Source: Streptomyces sp. MUM 178J
GTDB lineage: Bacteria > Actinomycetota > Actinomycetes > Streptomycetales > Streptomycetaceae
Reading direction: 5' to 3'
NCBI RefSeq assembly: GCF_022414575.1
Contig: NZ_JADWYQ010000023.1
Span: forward strand, 42,732 to 106,731
Length of the DNA stretch: 64,000 bases
Shown one piece after another: positions 8,091-16,083 of the stretch. Position 1 is the first letter of the stretch. Every line of letters begins with the position of its first letter. The notes below the pieces were generated by a model. That model worked only from the letters and a program-made list of their open reading frames with translations, was not told where the DNA came from and did not search any database. The position numbers and the translations under genes are program-made.

Positions 8091-8108
8091 TGTCAGCGAC
8101 CGCTGACA
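8091..8108. promoter_or_regulatory. Perfect palindrome at the start of the methyltransferase gene
   Basis: TGTCAGCG-AC-CGCTGACA is a perfect inverted repeat with 8-bp arms, two bases upstream of the ATG at 8088. In this position it would block promoter or ribosome access, so it is a good operator candidate. It could also replace a leader if the gene is transcribed leaderless. No regulator gene is adjacent. Confidence 0.5.
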
Positions 8109-8212
8109 GCGCACCGCGCTCTGGACGGCGGGCGGTTGGGCGCTGTGGCGGAGCGAGAACGCGAGGGTCCCGGCCCCGCGTGCTTGCGGGGCCGGGACCG
8201 TGGCTTGGCCGG

Positions 8213-9010
8213 TCAGCCGACCGCTGGAACCGCCTGCTCGGCCGACGTGCCGGCGGTGGCCGGACGCGGCGCCACCAGGCGCTGGGCGAGGACTCCGAAG
8301 ACGATGCCGAAGACCGCCCACAGAACTGCCTGGATCGCCACGGAGGCGAGCCTGAACTCCCACAGCAGTGCGGCGGGGAAGCCGGCCTTGACCGCGTCGT
8401 CGTTCGCCGGCAGGAACACGAACGCCACAGCCGTCACCGCGATGAATCCCGCGGAGGCGGCGAGCGTCGCGTTCCAGTTGCCCAGGCGCGGTGCCAGGCG
8501 CCGCCCGATGATGACCGCGGCGATGCCCAGCAGCACGCTGAGCAGGATCATCAGGAAGAACAGCGTGGTGCGCCTGCCGATGGTGTCCGGGTTCCCGACC
8601 GCCGGCGGCGTGGCCGGGTACTTGAGGAACGGGACCAGGTAGACGAGGGTGAACGCGGCGCCCGCGGTGAGCGCCGCGGTCGCCCGCGGGCTGAACCGGC
8701 CGACCCGTCCCAGGGCGAAGGAGAACGCGAGGGCGGCGATGCCGCCCAGCGCGACCCCGTACACCAGCACGCCGGTGGCCAGACCGACGGTCGACTGGAC
8801 CGGCCGGCTGACCGCTTCCTCCTCCTCTTCGGCGGCGGCCGCGCCATGACCGGCGTGGGCCTCCGGGGCAGCCTGGGCTTCCTCCACCGCGATCGAGCCG
8901 TCCACGGGCGGCTCCCCGACCACATAGGCCACGGCGAAGGCGAACAGTCCTGCGATCAGGCCCGCGAGCATCCCACGGACCAGCAGACCTCTGACAGTTG
9001 AGCCGTGCAT
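8213..9010 (-). CDS. cbtA: CbtA family cobalt transporter subunit
   Basis: A 265-residue membrane protein from ATG 9010-9008. Several hydrophobic helices are visible (VRGMLAGLIAGLFAFAVAYV near the N terminus, VGLATGVLVYGVALGGIAAL, LFFLMILLSVLLGIAAVII, and a C-terminal pair). A periplasmic-type acidic/His loop, AHAGHGAAAAEEEEE, follows helix 1. This is the CbtA pattern, the larger subunit of a B12-regulated cobalt uptake system. It lies 17 bp downstream of cbtB in the same orientation, and both follow a cobalamin riboswitch, which is the known regulatory context. Together they should import Co2+ for cobalamin synthesis when B12 is scarce. Confidence 0.9.
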   Translation of the reverse strand: MHGSTVRGLLVRGMLAGLIAGLFAFAVAYVVGEPPVDGSIAVEEAQAAPEAHAGHGAAAAEEEEEAVSRPVQSTVGLATGVLVYGVALGGIAALAFSFALGRVGRFSPRATAALTAGAAFTLVYLVPFLKYPATPPAVGNPDTIGRRTTLFFLMILLSVLLGIAAVIIGRRLAPRLGNWNATLAASAGFIAVTAVAFVFLPANDDAVKAGFPAALLWEFRLASVAIQAVLWAVFGIVFGVLAQRLVAPRPATAGTSAEQAVPAVG

Positions 9011-9027
9011 GTGCTGTTCCGGCCCCT

Positions 9028-9255
9028 TCAGTGGCAGGGGAAGCCGAGCAGGTGGCGTCCGTCGTGCACCCACTCGTGCACGGTCGCGCCCGCGAACACG
9101 GACGTGGCGCCCTGCTCGGCGCCGACGAAGTACAGCGCGATCAGCGCCAGGAGGCCGACGAACAGCGCCCAGGGCAGAACCGCGCGTACCGGCAGGGGAG
9201 CCGGAGCGGAAAGGGAAGGGGTGGATGCGGCAGCGGAGACGACAGCCTCGGCCAT
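9028..9255 (-). CDS. cbtB: CbtB family cobalt transporter subunit
   Basis: A 75-residue protein from ATG 9255-9253, which has GAGGAGG eight bases upstream; the longer frame to 9285 has no such site. It has one transmembrane helix (VLPWALFVGLLALIALYFVG) followed by an extracytoplasmic tail rich in His: VHEWVHDGRHLLGFPCH. That His/Cys-bearing tail is the hallmark of CbtB and presumably binds the metal. It precedes cbtA and is preceded by a cobalamin riboswitch. Confidence 0.92.
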   Translation of the reverse strand: MAEAVVSAAASTPSLSAPAPLPVRAVLPWALFVGLLALIALYFVGAEQGATSVFAGATVHEWVHDGRHLLGFPCH

Positions 9256-9304
9256 GATGGAACCTCCTCGGGAACACGCGCCCATACGGTGGTGCAGGAC
9301 GACG

Positions 9305-9420
9305 GCCCACGGGTCTGACTCGCCCCCGCCTCATCCCTTGCGGAATGCGCGGCAGCTCACAGTGGCGCGACCGTGCCGGTTTCCCACCGGACTTCCGTCT
9401 CGCCGTCGTCACGTTGTTCA
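9305..9420 (-). promoter_or_regulatory. Cobalamin (AdoCbl) riboswitch
   Basis: Read on the minus strand, the leader of cbtB contains GGAAGTCCGGTGGGAAACCG, followed by GCACGGTCGCGCCACTGTGA. After a variable arm come GGGATGAGGCGGGGGCGAG and GAGTCAGACCC. These blocks, in this order, are the conserved core of actinobacterial cobalamin riboswitches, including the B12-box equivalent and the terminal GAGTCAGACC. It ends about 50 bases before the cbtB start, placing it to control translation or transcription of cbtBA. Confidence 0.9.
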
Positions 9421-9549
9421 GATGTCGGCCGAGAACGTACCGCGTACGTGCCATTCAGCCAAGGGCGTGAGTCCTGAATCACTCCCGTGCGCCCCCTGTG
9501 GGTAGGGTGCGCCGGACGACTGTCGCACGCTGGCGCACCGAGAGGGCTG

Positions 9550-10137
9550 ATGACGACACGGCTGACGCTGATCTCCCCGGCGACAAGCAGGGCACTGCGC
9601 AGTGTTCGGTTCGACGACGACAGTCCGCTTGATCCGGCGGGGATCGCGCGTGCCGAAGCCGCCGCGGGTGCGCCGCCCCCTGCCTCCCTCGCCTTCACTT
9701 CGCCGTCCCGCCGCTGCCGCGACACCGCGCGCGCCCTCGGGATGACGGACGCCGAACCGCAACAAGCCCTGGCGCCCTGCGACATGGGCCGCTGGCGAGG
9801 ACGGTCCCTGGATGAGGTCGCGGCCGCCGAAGCGGAGGCCGTGGCCCTCTGGCTGAACGAACCCACCGCCGCGCCGCACGGCGGCGAAGCCCTGCGGGCG
9901 GTACGCCTCCGGGTCGGCAGCTGGCTCGACAACCTGCGCGCCGGCCCGTCGGCGCGTGTCGTCGCCGTCGTCGAACCCGACGTGGTCCGCGCCGCCGTCG
10001 TCCACGCCCTCGACTCACCCGACCACGCCCTCTGGCGCGTCGACGTCCGCCCTCTCACCGCCACCGAACTCAGCGGCCGAGCCGAGCGCTGGAATGTCCT
10101 GGCCGGCCGCTCCCTGGAGCCGCACTCCCGTTCGTGA
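9550..10137 (+). CDS. Histidine-phosphatase-fold protein with degenerate active site
   Basis: A 195-residue protein from ATG 9550, preceded by GAGAGGG. The fold pattern is that of the phosphoglycerate mutase/CobC superfamily: an N-terminal strand (MTTRLTLISP), SPSRRCRDTARALG, CDMGRWRGRSLDEV and AAPHGGEALRAVRLRVGSWL. The catalytic RHG motif is replaced by SPA in TLISPATSR, and the second catalytic His (normally in VxHG) is Glu in VAVVEPDVVRAAV. It cannot use the standard phosphohistidine mechanism. It is divergent from the riboswitch-controlled cbtBA pair, a neighbourhood shared in other actinomycetes, so a cobalt/B12-linked non-enzymatic role is plausible. Confidence 0.8.
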   Translation: MTTRLTLISPATSRALRSVRFDDDSPLDPAGIARAEAAAGAPPPASLAFTSPSRRCRDTARALGMTDAEPQQALAPCDMGRWRGRSLDEVAAAEAEAVALWLNEPTAAPHGGEALRAVRLRVGSWLDNLRAGPSARVVAVVEPDVVRAAVVHALDSPDHALWRVDVRPLTATELSGRAERWNVLAGRSLEPHSRS

Positions 10138-10163
10138 GCATCTCGCTGCCGGCCTGTGCGTCG

Positions 10164-10610
10164 TCAGGAGGTGCGAGCGTCGTAGTTGTCGCGGTTTGCA
10201 AGGACCTCGGCCATGTGTGTCTGCGCCCAGTTCCTGAGCCCGCGCGTCATGTGGTGGAGCGAGCGGCCGAGGTCGGTCAGCTCGTAGGAGACGGTGACGG
10301 GGACGGTTGGCGTCGCGGTGCGGGTGAGGAGACCATCGCGTTCCAGTGACCGTAGCGTCTGGGTCAGCATCTTCTGGCTGACCCCGGCCAGAAGACGAGA
10401 AATCTCGGAGTAACGCATCGCCTTCGGAGCGTCTGCCTGTGCTGCACCGGGCCGGCCAGGGCTGTCGTCGTCGCCCAACGCACACAGGATCAGGACGACC
10501 CACTTGTCCGAGATTCGGTCGAGCAGCTGCCGGCTGGGGCACCCTGCCAGGAAGGCGTTGTACTCCACCTTGGCCTGAGCCCTCTTCTGGGCCGCCTTCA
10601 TCGTCGTCAC
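10164..10610 (-). CDS. HxlR-type MarR-like transcriptional regulator
   Basis: A 148-residue winged-helix protein. The HxlR signature CPSRQLLDRISDKW is at about residues 24-37, with a single Cys (C24) at the usual redox/electrophile-sensing place. It is followed by RYSEISRLLAGVSQKMLTQT (recognition helix) and the wing VTVSYELTDLGRSL. A 20-residue insertion rich in Asp/Pro/Gly (DDDSPGRPGAAQADAPKAM) is unusual for the family. The GTG at 10610 is chosen because GAGAGG lies eight bases upstream; the GTG at 10619 has no spacing. It is divergent from an aldo/keto reductase gene, so it probably regulates it. Confidence 0.88.
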   Translation of the reverse strand: MTTMKAAQKRAQAKVEYNAFLAGCPSRQLLDRISDKWVVLILCALGDDDSPGRPGAAQADAPKAMRYSEISRLLAGVSQKMLTQTLRSLERDGLLTRTATPTVPVTVSYELTDLGRSLHHMTRGLRNWAQTHMAEVLANRDNYDARTS

Positions 10611-10657
10611 TGATCGCACCTCTCACCGATGGGTGGGTTACGCACTCCAAAGTGCCT

Positions 10658-10674
10658 ACTTCCCGAAAGGAAGT
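10658..10674. promoter_or_regulatory. Candidate HxlR operator
   Basis: ACTTCC-CGAAA-GGAAGT is a perfect 6-5-6 inverted repeat in the 131-bp divergent gap between the HxlR gene and the aldo/keto reductase. A weaker dyad, CACTCCAAAGTG, lies just to its left. This placement fits a shared operator over divergent promoters. Confidence 0.5.
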
Positions 10675-10741
10675 TTCTCTCCAATGCTGATGCAGGGAGG
10701 CAGCAGGCGCCACCCCCAAGTGCACGACGAAAGGCAACACG

Positions 10742-11614
10742 ATGAGCACACCCTCCCCCTCCCTTCCCGGCGGCACCTGGACTCTGGGCGACCTGACCGT
10801 CACCCGGTTCGGCTACGGCGCCATGCAACTGGCCGGCCCGTGGGTCATGGGGCCGCCCGCCGACCGCGATGGCGCCCTGGCCGTTCTGCATGAAGCGGTC
10901 GACTACGGCATCACCCACATCGACACCAGCGACGCCTACGGGCCGCGCGTCACCAACGAGTTGATCCGCCAGGCACTGCACCCCTATCCCGAGTCGCTGC
11001 ACATCGCGACCAAGGTGGGCGCGACCCGCGACGCACAGGGCGGCTGGCCCACAGCCCGGCGACCCGAAGATCTGCGCCGCCAGGTCCACGACAACCTCAC
11101 ATCCCTCCGGCTCGACACACTCGACCTGGTCAACCTCCGACTCGGCAACGCCGAAGGCCCCCAGCCCGGCCCGCTCGCCGAGGCGTTCGAGACGCTCGCA
11201 GAACTCCAGCAGCAAGGCCTGATCCGCCACCTCGGGGTCAGCAACGCCACCGAGGAGCAGGTCACCGAGGCACAGAGCATCGCGCCGATCGTGTGCGTGC
11301 AGAACATGTACAACCTCGCCCACCGCCACGACGACAAGCTCATCGACCGGCTCGCCACCGAAGGCGTCGCCTACGTACCCTTCTTCCCCCTCGGGGGCTT
11401 CACCCCGCTTCAGTCCTCGGCGCTCTCGGCGGTCGCCGCACGACTGCAGGCGACACCGATGTCCGTCGCACTGGCCTGGCTGCTGCAGCGATCACCGAAC
11501 ATCCTGCTCATCCCCGGCACCTCATCGACCGCGCACCTGCGCGAGAACATAGCCGGCGCAGGGCTCTCCCTCTCTCATCAGGACGTGACCGAACTGGACG
11601 GCATCAGCCGCTGA
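10742..11614 (+). CDS. Aldo/keto reductase
   Basis: A 290-residue NADPH-dependent oxidoreductase of the (beta/alpha)8 aldo/keto reductase fold. It starts LTVTRFGYGAMQLAGPWV. The catalytic Asp and Tyr are in HIDTSDAYGP and the catalytic Lys is in HIATKVG. The position of the usual catalytic His reads LDLVNLRLGN, with Arg in place of His, as in a common Streptomyces subgroup. The cofactor-phosphate end LIPGTSSTAHLRENI is present. It is divergently transcribed from an HxlR regulator, suggesting induction by an aldehyde or electrophile. A strong hairpin 55 bp after the stop ends the unit. Confidence 0.92.
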   Translation: MSTPSPSLPGGTWTLGDLTVTRFGYGAMQLAGPWVMGPPADRDGALAVLHEAVDYGITHIDTSDAYGPRVTNELIRQALHPYPESLHIATKVGATRDAQGGWPTARRPEDLRRQVHDNLTSLRLDTLDLVNLRLGNAEGPQPGPLAEAFETLAELQQQGLIRHLGVSNATEEQVTEAQSIAPIVCVQNMYNLAHRHDDKLIDRLATEGVAYVPFFPLGGFTPLQSSALSAVAARLQATPMSVALAWLLQRSPNILLIPGTSSTAHLRENIAGAGLSLSHQDVTELDGISR

Positions 11615-11668
11615 ACGCCCCAGAGCTGAACGACCCACAAGCCGCGACGGAAGCCACCGTTCAACTTC

Positions 11669-11700
11669 CGGCCCCGGTCACCTTCCCGTGACCGGGGCCG
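11669..11700 (+). terminator. Strong intrinsic hairpin after the aldo/keto reductase
   Basis: CGGCCCCGGTCAC (11669-11681), loop CTTCCC, then GTGACCGGGGCCG (11688-11700): a perfect 13-bp GC-rich stem. There is no U-tract, which is usual for Streptomyces terminators. Confidence 0.75.
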
Positions 11701-12020
11701 AAGGGACGATCCGCCCTCACCTGGATGACTTCAGATCATCAACCGTCAGGAACTTGTGCCCACCGGCGATGGCAGCTCACCGGCGGTGGCACGGGGGTAG
11801 GCGTCGAGGTCTCCCCCGGCGCTTGGCGCACGAACCGCGAAAGGCCCGCGTCAGCGGCCTGGGCGTCGACGAAGGGATGATGCCGGCTGGGCCGGGCGCG
11901 CCATGCAGGACGGCAACCGGGCCGCCCTCCCGATATCCCGCACGGTCATGTGTCCCGCATGGTAATGATCGCGATGGGGTGATGGGTGGTCATGGGGGCC
12001 TCGCCGTCGGCAGGACCGGC
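11701..12020. other. Gene-free stretch
   Basis: I see no convincing gene here. The DNA lies between the terminator hairpin and a decayed transposase and is probably the eroded 3' side of that element. Reading frames through it have no recognisable domains or start signals. Confidence 0.5.
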
Positions 12021-12440
12021 TCACCGGTCGAGTATGAAGGCGCCTCCGGCGGTCGCCAGGTCGGGGCCGAAGTCGACGGCCTTCCCGTCGTCCGGAGCCC
12101 CGGTGCAGGGCGAGCCGGGAGTGGTCGTCGACCGCCGTGTGCAGGTACGTGCAGCCGGCCTTCCCGGTGCCGGGACCGGCGTGCTTGGAGGCCTGTGCGG
12201 CTTCGGCGCCGCGGTCGTGCATCCGCCAGCCACCACCGGCGGGGATCCGGCCGAGCATCTTGACGTCGACGTGGACCAGGTCGCCGACGCGGTCGTGCTC
12301 ATGGCGGATGACTTCGCGCAGTTGCTCGCCGGTCCGCGGACCGATGCCGCGCAGTTGGCCGAGCCCCCGCCGGACGAGGGCTCGGTGCAGGTGGCCGGCA
12401 CCGCGGTGATGCCGTGCAGCCTCTCCAGTTCGGCGGGAGC
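12021..12440 (-). pseudogene. IS481-like transposase fragment
   Basis: On the minus strand one frame reads VRRGLGQLRGIGPRTGEQL, HDRVGDLVHVDVKMLGRIP, and after a short gap TYLHTAVDDHSRLA. HVDVKxLGRIP and HTAVDDHSRLA are diagnostic for the IS481-family catalytic core (first Asp region). The N-terminal helix-turn-helix and the rest of the DDE domain are missing, the upstream family-like segment lies in another frame, and no inverted repeats are seen. It is a relic. Confidence 0.65.
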
Positions 12441-12472
12441 CGGGCGCCCGGCGTGAGCGGCTGTGCGTGGCG

Positions 12473-12869
12473 TCAGCGTGCGAACTTTTCGATGGCCTCC
12501 GGGGTGACGGGGGTGAAGAAGTTGACGAGATTGCCGTCGGGGTCGCGGAACAGCAGCGACCGGTTGCCCCAGGGCATCGTGGTGGGCTCGTTGACGAAGT
12601 CGGTGACAAGGCCGGTCAGGTTCTGGTGAACGCGGTCCACGTCGTCGACGAGGAACTCGGTGATCACGCTGTGGTTGTCCGCCGGGCGGGCGGAGCCCGG
12701 GGCGAACAGCGGGACGGTGCGGGTGCTGGCGATCGCGAGGGTTGCGCCCGCGGTCTTGAGTTCGGCGAAGTCCTCGGTGGCCCGTATCGCCTGCATCCCT
12801 GTGGCTCGCTCGTAGAACTCGACGAGGCGCGCGACGTCGCTGGTGATGAGGGGCTGCTGCGTGATCAGG
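12473..12869 (-). pseudogene. VOC (glyoxalase/bleomycin-resistance-fold) protein, 5' end lost to IS3
   Basis: The minus-strand frame reads LITQQPLITSDVARLVEFYE, then GATLAIASTRTVPLF, VITEFLVDDVDRVHQNL and SLLFRDPDGNLVNFF: two beta-alpha-beta-beta-beta units of the vicinal-oxygen-chelate fold. The normal first strand and start codon should lie a few residues before LITQQP, exactly where the IS3 element begins (12870). Translation could restart at the internal ATG near 12796, giving 107 residues that lack the first metal-ligand strand. I consider it inactivated, though a cryptic start inside the IS cannot be excluded. Confidence 0.65.
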
Positions 12870-12880
12870 TGACAGCGGGT

Positions 12881-13771
12881 TTATGCAGCCAGTGCTGCGG
12901 GTGGGGTCATGATGGTCTCGAACTCGATGGGGGTCAATCGGGCCAGGCGTCTTTGGCGTCGGCGGCGGTGGTAGGTGCGTTCGATCCAGGTCACGATCGC
13001 GGTCCGCAACTCCTGGCGGGTGGCCCAGGTCCGGCGGTCGAGGACGTTCTTCTGCAGCAGCGCGAAGAAGCTCTCCATGGCCGCGTTGTCACCGGCCGCG
13101 CCGACCCGGCCCATCGAGCCGACCAGACCGTTTCGGGTCAAGACGGACACGAATTTCCTGGCGCGAAATTGCGATCCGCGATCGGAATGCACCACGCATC
13201 CGGCCACGCGGCCGCGGCGGTCTATCGCGGACTGCAGGGCGTTCACCGCGAGGCGGGACTTCATCCGGGCGTCGATGGAATAGCCCACGATCCGGCCCGA
13301 GAACACGTCCTTGACCGCGCACAAATACAACTTGCCCTCGCCGGTGGGGTGTTCGGTGATATCGGTCAGCCACAGCCGGTTGGGTGCCGGGGCGGTGAAG
13401 TCCCGTTGCACCTTGTCGTCGTGCACGGGCGGGCCGGCCTTGGCGTTCTTGCCGCGGCCCTTTCGCTTGCCGAACACGCTCCACCAACCGTTGTCGCGGC
13501 AGATCCGCCACGCGGTCCGCTCGGCCATCACCTCACCGACCGCGCGGGCTTCGTCCACCAGGAAGCGATGGCCGAACTCCGGATCGTCGCGATGCGCGTC
13601 GAACAGCGCGTTGGCCCGGTATGCCTCGGCCAGGTCGGCGTCGGTGACCGGCCTCTTCAGCCACCGGTAATACGGCTGGCGGGCCAGATTCAGCACCCGG
13701 CACGTCACCGCCACCGGCACCCGACGAGGGGCATCCGGGGCGGCCAGCTCGCGGACGAGCGGGTACATCAT
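12881..13771 (-). CDS. IS3-family transposase OrfB (DDE integrase domain)
   Basis: A 296-residue retroviral-integrase-type transposase. An HTH_21 region (YRANALFDAHRDDPEFGHRF) precedes the rve domain. Catalytic residues are visible in RLWLTDITEHPTGEGK (Asp), VVHSDRGSQFRAR (Asp) and GDNAAMESFFALLQKNVL (Glu). Its ATG overlaps the orfA stop (ATGA), and the junction carries a slippery A-run, so a transframe OrfAB product is expected as in other IS3 elements. No internal stops are present, so the element is apparently intact. Confidence 0.93.
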   Translation of the reverse strand: MMYPLVRELAAPDAPRRVPVAVTCRVLNLARQPYYRWLKRPVTDADLAEAYRANALFDAHRDDPEFGHRFLVDEARAVGEVMAERTAWRICRDNGWWSVFGKRKGRGKNAKAGPPVHDDKVQRDFTAPAPNRLWLTDITEHPTGEGKLYLCAVKDVFSGRIVGYSIDARMKSRLAVNALQSAIDRRGRVAGCVVHSDRGSQFRARKFVSVLTRNGLVGSMGRVGAAGDNAAMESFFALLQKNVLDRRTWATRQELRTAIVTWIERTYHRRRRQRRLARLTPIEFETIMTPPAALAA

Positions 13772-14079
13772 TTTCCCGGCAGGTTCGCCTGCGACAGATA
13801 GGCCGCGGCCCTGCGCAGGACCTCGTTCTCCTGTTCCAGCAGCCGGATCCGCTTGCGGGCCTCAGCCAGCTCCGCAGCCTCGCTCGTCGCCGAGGCGGAC
13901 CCAGCGGCCGGGGTCGCCTCGCCGCGCTCCTCGGCCTCGGCACGGCGGATCCACTTCGTCAACGAGGCGGGATGCACGCCGAAATCGGCGGCGATCTGTT
14001 CCAGTGTGACGCCGGGCTCGCGGCTTCGCGCGACCCGCACAACGTCCTCGCGGAACTCCTTCGGATACGGCTTGGGCAT
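13768..14079 (-). CDS. IS3-family OrfA (helix-turn-helix and leucine zipper)
   Basis: A 103-residue protein with an N-terminal HTH (REDVVRVARSREPGVTLEQI, then DFGVHPASLTKWIRRAE), an Ala/Glu-rich linker and a C-terminal coiled coil (EARKRIRLLEQENEVLRRA). This is the OrfA architecture of the IS3 family. It ends GGA-AAA-TGA overlapping ATG of orfB; a -1 slip on the A-run would fuse OrfA to OrfB. Confidence 0.93.
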   Translation of the reverse strand: MPKPYPKEFREDVVRVARSREPGVTLEQIAADFGVHPASLTKWIRRAEAEERGEATPAAGSASATSEAAELAEARKRIRLLEQENEVLRRAAAYLSQANLPGK

Positions 14080-14116
14080 TGCGACATCCTTCCAGCCCGC
14101 CGTTCAGCGAGCCAGA

Positions 14117-14884
14117 TCAGGTGTCACCCAACCCTGCAGCAGTCCCGACTGCACCCTCCCCGACCAGCAATTCGTTGACACAGCGCCTCATCCGCCCCAA
14201 AAGGTCGAGCCGAGCTGTGTGATCCTGAAAGAGGTGATCCCCCCTCTCCACGACTTCGACACCGATCCCTTCCTCCTGAAGATGCGAAGCGCGCGATGCA
14301 CCACGGTCGTTACTCCCGACGATGACTCGGACAGGGATACCGCGGGCTAGTAGCGCTCCCCGTGGGCGGCACCTACTCAGATCTTCAGCGAAGCCGGGCG
14401 GCAGATCATGCTCTGCTTCCCTGGCCCAACGAGGCGGCCAGGGACGGGCGTCACCGTCCGCCAGATCGCTCGAAATGGCGATGACTCCGCAGGTCCGAGG
14501 CCCAGTGAGCGCACCCTGCGCCGCCGCAATGGCCCCTAGGCTTATCCCACAGTAGATCAGGGGCAGATCGGCATACTTCTTCAGGTGGACCCCTTCCGCA
14601 ACCGCACGAACATCCTGCGCCATTGTCGAGACAGTCGGCTGTCCGGGCGCAATGGACGAGTCGCCGCAGCCTCTGGCGTCGAACCGGGCCACGGCGATCC
14701 CCGACTCGGCGAGCGTCTCGGCGAGCTGGCGTTGCAAGCCGCCAGGACCCAGCATGTCACCCGTTAGGCCGTGGCAGATGATAACGAGGGCGCGCGGGTT
14801 CGCTGGTGCATTCAGTGTGCAGGCGATCCACTCGGTTTCGCCCAACTGAGTCAGGAACTCCGACGACGTCGCTTCGAGCCTCAT
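14117..14884 (-). CDS. Alpha/beta hydrolase, last gene of the peptide operon
   Basis: A 255-residue serine hydrolase. Oxyanion-hole strand: ALVIICHGLTGD. Nucleophile elbow: YCGISLGAIAA (G-x-S-x-G). Acid: VIVGSNDRGAS. Catalytic His: ERGDHLFQD. The triad is complete, so it should be active. It resembles serine aminopeptidase/hydrolase_4 proteins. Its start overlaps the preceding pyrophosphatase-like gene (ATGA), placing it at the 3' end of the long operon. In a pathway without a recognisable leader peptidase, it is one candidate for peptide cleavage or ester hydrolysis; that is inference. An IS3 element begins about ten bases after the stop, so further downstream genes may have been lost. Confidence 0.85.
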   Translation of the reverse strand: MRLEATSSEFLTQLGETEWIACTLNAPANPRALVIICHGLTGDMLGPGGLQRQLAETLAESGIAVARFDARGCGDSSIAPGQPTVSTMAQDVRAVAEGVHLKKYADLPLIYCGISLGAIAAAQGALTGPRTCGVIAISSDLADGDARPWPPRWAREAEHDLPPGFAEDLSRCRPRGALLARGIPVRVIVGSNDRGASRASHLQEEGIGVEVVERGDHLFQDHTARLDLLGRMRRCVNELLVGEGAVGTAAGLGDT

Positions 14885-15270
14885 GGCGCGGGTACCGGTT
14901 CCGGGCGCCGGACCACCAGTACCGCCTGGGGCTGCGGGGAATAGAAGCGGTCAATGAGGTCGATCTCGGCTTCGTTGCAGTTCCAGACGATCTTCACTTC
15001 CGAATTCATCTTGACTGGATCAAACGTACAGAGCAGCGCGGTGGTGCCCAGGCCGAGCGTCTGGCCGACCCAGATGTCGATCCCCGAGTCATCTCCGCCG
15101 TCGGTCCCTTCTACATAGCCGTAATCGAGTGGATACACATACTCCGGCACTTTCGGGTGCCCTGTACCACCTGCACGGTCAATGGCGATCGATCCGCCCT
15201 CGACGAGACGGTCGAAGTGCTCCCAGATCGACATACGCGCGTACTCGACGATCTTTTCCTTGGATAGCAC
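14881..15270 (-). CDS. Inorganic-pyrophosphatase-like small protein
   Basis: A 129-residue protein. The central segment PEYVYPLDYGYVEGTDGGDD followed by SGIDIWVG matches the core of family I soluble pyrophosphatases, where YPxDYGxxxGT and DxxxxDxxV supply metal-binding acids. It is shorter than the usual 165-175 residues and some canonical acids are not obvious, so it is a divergent member or uses another phosphoanhydride. Pyrophosphate is released by adenylating and nucleotidyl-transfer enzymes encoded in the same operon, so a role in pulling those reactions forward is plausible. It overlaps the following hydrolase gene by four bases. Confidence 0.7.
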   Translation of the reverse strand: MLSKEKIVEYARMSIWEHFDRLVEGGSIAIDRAGGTGHPKVPEYVYPLDYGYVEGTDGGDDSGIDIWVGQTLGLGTTALLCTFDPVKMNSEVKIVWNCNEAEIDLIDRFYSPQPQAVLVVRRPEPVPAP

Positions 15271-15303
15271 CTTGCCTGCGCCTTTCTTTGGTGATCTCGC
15301 TGT

Positions 15304-16056
15304 TCACATCAGGTCTTGCCGAGTGGCCGTCTTCGGGCCGGCCACGGAGTGCGCGAGGACTCTGCTGCGCGGCAGCCGACCGCCTTCGACGTAGTAGCGG
15401 CAGGTGGCCGTCGCCCGCTCCCCCGGGGTGTCAGCGGCGAGTGGCGTGGTCCAGTGGACGAGCTCGGCGTGCTTCATGACGAGGAGGTCCCCTTGCTGCA
15501 GATCAGCCTCCGTGCCGTCTTCGAAGACTAGGGCGCCACCGTACTCTGCGGGAGGCGCGGCAACACAGATCATGATCTGGTAGTCGCCCGTGGTGTCATC
15601 GTGAGGTGCGATCGAATCGCCGGCGCCATACCGGTTCACCCAGCGCCGTGTTGTGATGGTGTTCTCAGCGAAGCTGGCGATCTCCGCGATCCCGGCGATG
15701 AATCCAGGGGCTAGACACAGCGCTGAGAACGGGTCCTTGGCCGCTGTCTCGGCCAGCGGGAGGTACTCGTTGTCGATGAGATCGATTTGCCACTTGCCCT
15801 CTGCCGCTTCGACCCGCTCGGTCACGATGGTGGTGCGTTCACGTAGGAACAGGTCGAGGTCGGCACAGATCCCCTTGGGGAGGAATCCCTTGAGGTGCCC
15901 GATGGAGGTCTCAGCCACCTGGGTGGCGAGCCCTTCCCGCGCGTCGCGTATCCGGTCTCCGGCAGCGAGGACCTCTGTCGCTATGCGCCAGCGTGCGGCT
16001 GAGTCCTCCTTGCAGAGGTAGTCGGCGAAGGTCTGCGCCTCGTCACTGGTCCACAT
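15304..16056 (-). CDS. 2-oxoglutarate/Fe(II)-dependent oxygenase
   Basis: A 250-residue protein with a jelly-roll oxygenase C-terminal half. The iron triad reads H152-x-D154 in SIAPHDDTTGDYQ and H201 in ELVHWTTPL. R220 in TATCRYY is at the place of the 2OG-binding Arg, and GGALVFEDGTE and LQQGDLLVMKH are the typical strands of the prolyl-4-hydroxylase-like group. It would hydroxylate or desaturate a peptide residue or sugar in the pathway. It sits mid-operon between an alpha/beta-hydrolase-like gene and the pyrophosphatase-like gene, with short gaps and GAGCGAAC-type ribosome sites. Confidence 0.82.
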   Translation of the reverse strand: MWTSDEAQTFADYLCKEDSAARWRIATEVLAAGDRIRDAREGLATQVAETSIGHLKGFLPKGICADLDLFLRERTTIVTERVEAAEGKWQIDLIDNEYLPLAETAAKDPFSALCLAPGFIAGIAEIASFAENTITTRRWVNRYGAGDSIAPHDDTTGDYQIMICVAAPPAEYGGALVFEDGTEADLQQGDLLVMKHAELVHWTTPLAADTPGERATATCRYYVEGGRLPRSRVLAHSVAGPKTATRQDLM

Positions 16057-16083
16057 GGTTCGCTCCTTGCTGTGAGAAGACGG

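Larger units (their letters stand above)
12870..14106. mobile_element. IS3-family insertion sequence
   Basis: About 1.24 kb holding orfA and orfB on the minus strand. Candidate imperfect terminal repeats are TGACAGCGGGTTT at 12870 and, on the other strand, TGAACGGCGGGCT ending at 14106. I cannot find a clean target duplication. The short word GATCAGGTG occurs just outside or at both ends (12863 and 14115). The element truncates a VOC gene on one side and lies ten bases from the last gene of the peptide operon on the other. Confidence 0.75.
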
